DNA of 31,487 bases, from positions 1-31,487 of the forward strand of contig CANCYO010000032.1 in assembly GCA_947382415.1 (NCBI GenBank), read 5' to 3'. The notes beneath the pieces were generated by a model. That model was not told the DNA's origin. It was given only the letters and a program-made list of their open reading frames with translations, and made no database searches. The translations under genes were made by a program, and so were the position numbers. Source of the stretch: an uncultured Lachnospiraceae bacterium. GTDB taxonomy: Bacteria; Bacillota; Clostridia; Lachnospirales; Lachnospiraceae. This document shows, one piece after another, positions 30,792 to 31,487 of the stretch (position 1 is the stretch's first letter; the number at the start of each line of letters is the position of its first letter).

Positions 30792-31487
30792 ATGGCGGAG
30801 AAGAGAGTGCTGGTGGTAGACGACGAGAAGCTGATCGTGAAGGGAATCCGGTTCAGTCTGGAACAGGACGATCTGCAGGTAGACTGTGCATATGACGGCG
30901 AGGAGGCTCTGGAGTACGCGAGGAACAATAAATATGACATTATCCTGCTGGATGTTATGCTGCCCAAACTCACCGGTTTTGAGGTATGCCAGCAGATACG
31001 GGAATTCTCCAATGTGCCTATCATCATGCTCACGGCCAAGGGCGACGACATGGATAAGATACTGGGCCTGGAGTACGGCGCGGACGATTACATCACGAAG
31101 CCCTTTAACATCTTGGAAGTGAAGGCCCGCATCAAGGCCATCATGCGCCGGGTGGAACCCAAGACCGGCGTCAGGGAGACCCAGCGTTTTGTGGAGAGCG
31201 GCGATATGAAACTGGACTGCGAGGGCAGAAGAGTATATATTGCCGGGCGGGAGATCAGCCTAACGGCCAAGGAGTTTGAAGTGCTGGAGCTTCTGATGTT
31301 TAATCCCAACAAGGTATATGGCAGGGAAGCGCTCCTGAAGCTGGTATGGGGGGCAGATTATCCCGGAGATGTGCGCACGGTTGATGTACATATCAGAAGG
31401 CTGCGCGAGAAGATTGAGGAAAACCCCAGTGAGCCCAAGTATGTTCACACAAAGTGGGGAGTGGGTTATTACTTTTTGAATGATTAG
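30792..31487 (+). CDS. OmpR/PhoB-family response regulator (WalR/PhoP-like)
   Basis: A 231-residue response regulator complete in the window; its TAG is the last codon. The receiver has D10-D11, phospho-acceptor D54 (LLDVMLPKLTG), T81 in MLTAKG and K103 in ITKPFN. The DNA-binding domain reads LTAKEFEVLELLMFNPNKVYGREALLKLVWG and ends VHTKWGVGYYF. The sequence type resembles WalR/PhoP-like regulators of clostridia; no cognate kinase is visible, and it would lie beyond the right edge. ATG 30792 has GAGGA directly upstream, 41 bases after comEA, so the two may be co-transcribed. Confidence 0.93.
   Translation: MAEKRVLVVDDEKLIVKGIRFSLEQDDLQVDCAYDGEEALEYARNNKYDIILLDVMLPKLTGFEVCQQIREFSNVPIIMLTAKGDDMDKILGLEYGADDYITKPFNILEVKARIKAIMRRVEPKTGVRETQRFVESGDMKLDCEGRRVYIAGREISLTAKEFEVLELLMFNPNKVYGREALLKLVWGADYPGDVRTVDVHIRRLREKIEENPSEPKYVHTKWGVGYYFLND

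Overview
The window looks like a chromosomal segment of a spore-forming, low-to-mid GC Firmicute, most likely a Lachnospiraceae-type Clostridia. The evidence is the spoVA sporulation genes, strong GGAGG-type ribosome binding sites on nearly every gene, a DUF5721 protein, a clostridial arginine cluster and ABC/two-component operons of the antimicrobial-peptide type. The genus cannot be fixed from the sequence alone. No rRNA, tRNA, CRISPR array or intact insertion sequence was seen.

Layout. 1-1.7 kb: AT-rich end of an accessory segment with an AbiE-type (type IV) toxin-antitoxin pair, its antitoxin cut by the window edge, followed by a decayed regulator. 1.7-3.0 kb: rarA. 2.9-5.4 kb (minus): a regulator-ATPase fusion (XRE helix-turn-helix plus ABC ATPase) and a compact FtsX-like permease, whose 3' end overlaps rarA. 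5.65-8.9 kb (plus): spoVAD behind a consensus-like sigma-G promoter, a 291-bp inverted repeat, a small orphan protein, ridA, a shikimate-kinase-like protein with altered substrate residues, and spoVAE. 8.9-11.7 kb: DUF5721, DegV, an AT-rich CPBP protease and a DUF1294 protein. 11.75-13.2 kb (minus): argG with its own promoter and terminator.

13.3-17.9 kb (minus) is one operon: response regulator, histidine kinase, two ABC-2 type membrane subunits and an ATPase, with the layout of a peptide-sensing and detoxification module. 18.0-22.7 kb (minus) is a second operon: a regulator that fuses an XRE DNA-binding domain to a degenerate full-length PurM (AIR synthase)-like domain, overlapping the first of two half-size ABC exporters. 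I consider this the most unusual system in the window.

23.05-28.0 kb (plus) is the arginine operon argC - GNAT acetyltransferase - argJ - argB - argD, divergent from the XRE-PurM operon and with ArgR-box-like sequence around its promoter. With argG it supplies glutamate-to-ornithine and citrulline-to-argininosuccinate steps; argF and argH are not in the window. An orphan solute-binding protein lacking a lipobox cysteine follows argD closely. The right end holds a small DMT/DUF606 transporter with a foldable leader, a lipoprotein-type ComEA whose ribosome binding site lies in a hairpin, and an OmpR-family response regulator ending at the last base of the window.
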